Part shown: in pieces, positions 4,774 to 6,335 of the stretch
Position numbering within the stretch: the first letter of the stretch is position 1
How the letters are laid out: every line of letters starts with the position of its first letter
Notes under the pieces: model-generated
The model's input: only the letters and a program-made list of their open reading frames with translations
Database searches by the model: none
Told to the model about the DNA's origin: nothing
Origin: Oxalobacter formigenes
GTDB lineage: Bacteria; Pseudomonadota; Gammaproteobacteria; Burkholderiales; Burkholderiaceae_D
DNA: 6,335 bases
NCBI GenBank assembly: GCA_019424645.1
Contig: JAHYZB010000035.1
Coordinates: forward strand, 767 to 7,101
Reading direction: 5' to 3'
Translations under genes and position numbers: made by a program

Positions 4774-6335
4774 TCATTTTCGTTTCTTCTGTGCAGCACG
4801 TTTGAGGTTGCGTTCGTTGATGGCTTTCATCCGTTCTTTCAACAATCGGCTTCTCGGGTTTTCGTCCACAAGCTCCTGTTCCTGTCGCATTCCCTCTTTT
4901 CCCTGTGCCAGAGGGGCAATCGCCTCAATCAGGGCCTGGATCTGATCATCACTGACCGCCTGCCCATCCCCGTCTTCAGACAGGACGGAACCGGGAAGCT
5001 CGCCGTCGCTCGCCGAGCCTGTCGGCAATGCGGCACTCCGCAGCATATCGAGAATTTCCTGCGGCAAATGCCGCAAGGCTTTGGACGATAATCTTGGACT
5101 GCCTTCATCTTCGGGCCCTGCCCGAAAATCCGGCATTTCCATACCCGCTGCCTCCATCCCCTGCTGATCCTGCATAAGCCCGGGAGCGCCCGACGCATCG
5201 GCCAAAGACGGATTACCTGAAGCGGGAGGCATATTGTTTCCCTCCCCAGTGTTTGCCGATACCTCTCCGGAGCCATTGGAAGCCCCCTGATTTCCCTGCA
5301 TACCCTTTGACGAAGCACTTTCCTGTTTTTCCAGCTGCGGCACAAATGTCTCAAGATCAAGCTTGTCGTCGAAGCGCATGACCGTTTCCTTCAAAAGACT
5401 GATCAGGGCAGCCGGATTGATTCCCTGCAACTGAAACTGCATGATCTGGGAAATCAGTGGCTGGATAACCGGCAAGAGCTTCGTCCAGGATTCCTGCCTG
5501 TCCAGATCATCGGGAACCCCCGTCGTCCCGGCCCGGATCTTGAGCTGGACCAGTTCAAACACTTCATCTTTTGACAGCTGCGGCCAGTCATAAGACAATT
5601 CGACAATTCCCGTCACAGGCTGCCCCGTCGCCGGATTGATCACATCGTCCAGCATTCCCTTTTTATGGGGTCCCATGATTTTTTCAATCTGCTCCGGATG
5701 CAATTCCTGAATCAGGATTTCAGCCGTATATTGCGCAATCTGTTGCAGGAAATCCTCAACCTGATCGCGGAATTCCGACACCCTTCCCGAGAGGGACTGC
5801 TGCAGGATATTGGCTTCCGTCGCCGTTTTCGGTTTGACAACAGATGAACGGGATGCATCCTGCAAGCCCGTCACCATTTCCCAGTCCAGCCGGACGGGAG
5901 ACGTATCGTAAACAGCCGGGTCAATCGGAGGATACGTCTTCGGCATGATCGCCTGCTGGATGGGCTGTCCTTCCGCATCAATCAAGGTAATTTCACCCAG
6001 CTCGGAATCCGTAAAACGCTTCAGTGTTTTCTCATTCAGTTCCGCACTGGCGATATAACCCGGCTTGATCAGATCACGGTGCTCGTTATAACGATCCCGT
6101 GCCATATTGTGTTCATCCTGCAAACGTTCCGTCAGGTCGACAATCGACGGCCCGACAAAATACCCGTCGACCGTCTGGAATGGCAAAAGAAAAAACGGAT
6201 ACCATCTTTCACCGACCTTGGGAGGACTGTACGGATCGCGCAGCCAGAATTCGCAGCCTTCCGCCATCGTATAAACCCGCTGGGACTGCTTGTCCCAGAT
6301 TTCAAGAATGCATATCTGCGAATCGTCATCATTCG
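4774..6335 (-). CDS. Phage portal protein, N-terminus outside the window
   Basis: The portal is the dodecameric ring at one capsid vertex through which DNA enters and to which the tail attaches. The frame is open to the window edge; 519 residues are visible before the TGA, so the true start is upstream and internal ATGs such as 6267 are not starts. Seen, numbering visible residues: ICILEIWDKQSQRVY at about 6-20 and WYPFFLLPFQTVDGYFVGPS at 44-63, typical of the portal core; an Asp/Asn-rich helix LTERLQDEHNMARDRYNEHR; the characteristic VKPKTATEANILQQ at 166-179 leading into the long helix GRVSEFRDQVEDFLQQIAQY; then YDWPQLSKDEVFELVQLKI. From about 337 to 417 the protein becomes Gly/Ser/Asn/Met/Gln-rich and probably disordered, followed by helices (LPQEILDMLR; DDQIQALIEAIAPLAQ) and a basic end RAAQKKRK. 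It resembles portals of the large P22-like class, but family placement is inferred. The scaffold-like gene follows in the same operon. Confidence 0.88.
   Translation of the reverse strand, partial: NDDDSQICILEIWDKQSQRVYTMAEGCEFWLRDPYSPPKVGERWYPFFLLPFQTVDGYFVGPSIVDLTERLQDEHNMARDRYNEHRDLIKPGYIASAELNEKTLKRFTDSELGEITLIDAEGQPIQQAIMPKTYPPIDPAVYDTSPVRLDWEMVTGLQDASRSSVVKPKTATEANILQQSLSGRVSEFRDQVEDFLQQIAQYTAEILIQELHPEQIEKIMGPHKKGMLDDVINPATGQPVTGIVELSYDWPQLSKDEVFELVQLKIRAGTTGVPDDLDRQESWTKLLPVIQPLISQIMQFQLQGINPAALISLLKETVMRFDDKLDLETFVPQLEKQESASSKGMQGNQGASNGSGEVSANTGEGNNMPPASGNPSLADASGAPGLMQDQQGMEAAGMEMPDFRAGPEDEGSPRLSSKALRHLPQEILDMLRSAALPTGSASDGELPGSVLSEDGDGQAVSDDQIQALIEAIAPLAQGKEGMRQEQELVDENPRSRLLKERMKAINERNLKRAAQKKRK

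Noticed and set aside
4733..4777. A 14-codon ORF overlapping the portal stop as ATGA, before the scaffold-like gene
   Set aside because: It has no good ribosome site and is too short to judge; the ATGA overlap is likely incidental.
4104..4805. Plus-strand 233-codon ORF, very serine-rich
   Set aside because: It is the antisense shadow of the acidic scaffold-like gene: Asp/Glu codons read on the other strand give Ser/Phe-rich sequence.
1..6335. CRISPR array, insertion sequence, tRNA or attachment site
   Set aside because: No regularly spaced repeats, transposase, tRNA-like fold or duplicated att core was seen on either strand.

Overview
This window is part of the head-assembly and DNA-packaging region of a tailed double-stranded DNA phage or prophage. 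Every convincing gene lies on the minus strand, so transcription runs from position 6335 down to 1. The evidence for phage origin is a recognisable large terminase (Walker A, coupling motif, nuclease-type MDWG motif), a small terminase of the Terminase_2 type, a portal protein, and a scaffold-like protein directly after the portal. Strong Shine-Dalgarno sequences and roughly balanced base composition suit a proteobacterial host. The host and lysogeny cannot be fixed from this window: no integrase, att site, tRNA or host gene is present.

Layout in the direction of transcription: (1) 6335-4774, portal protein, N-terminus outside the window; (2) 4720-3593, 375-residue acidic, helical, scaffold-like protein; (3) 3592-3051, a 542-base stretch without a convincing gene, holding an intrinsic terminator (3378-3404), AT-rich candidate promoter sequence, a doubtful 38-codon ORF and a leader with two mutually exclusive hairpins; (4) 3050-2466, an unrecognised cysteine-containing protein with a lysine-rich tail; (5) about 2493-1912, small terminase, overlapping the previous gene; (6) 1781-1353, a methionine-rich 142-residue protein of unknown function; (7) a second intrinsic terminator (1279-1313); (8) 1208-1, large terminase, TTG start, C-terminus beyond the window edge.

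How the parts fit: the small terminase should recognise the phage genome, and the large terminase should cut it and pump it through the portal into a procapsid built with the scaffold. The order portal, scaffold, then small terminase, extra gene, large terminase differs from the common small terminase-large terminase-portal-scaffold-capsid order, and no major capsid gene follows the scaffold. Two strong terminators divide the window into portal/scaffold, small terminase and large terminase units. The most distinctive pieces are the two unrecognised proteins flanking the small terminase (a Cys/Lys-rich one and a Met-rich one with STI1-like helices) and the structured leader before this packaging block. 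I found no clear evidence of a wholly new defence or mobile system here.
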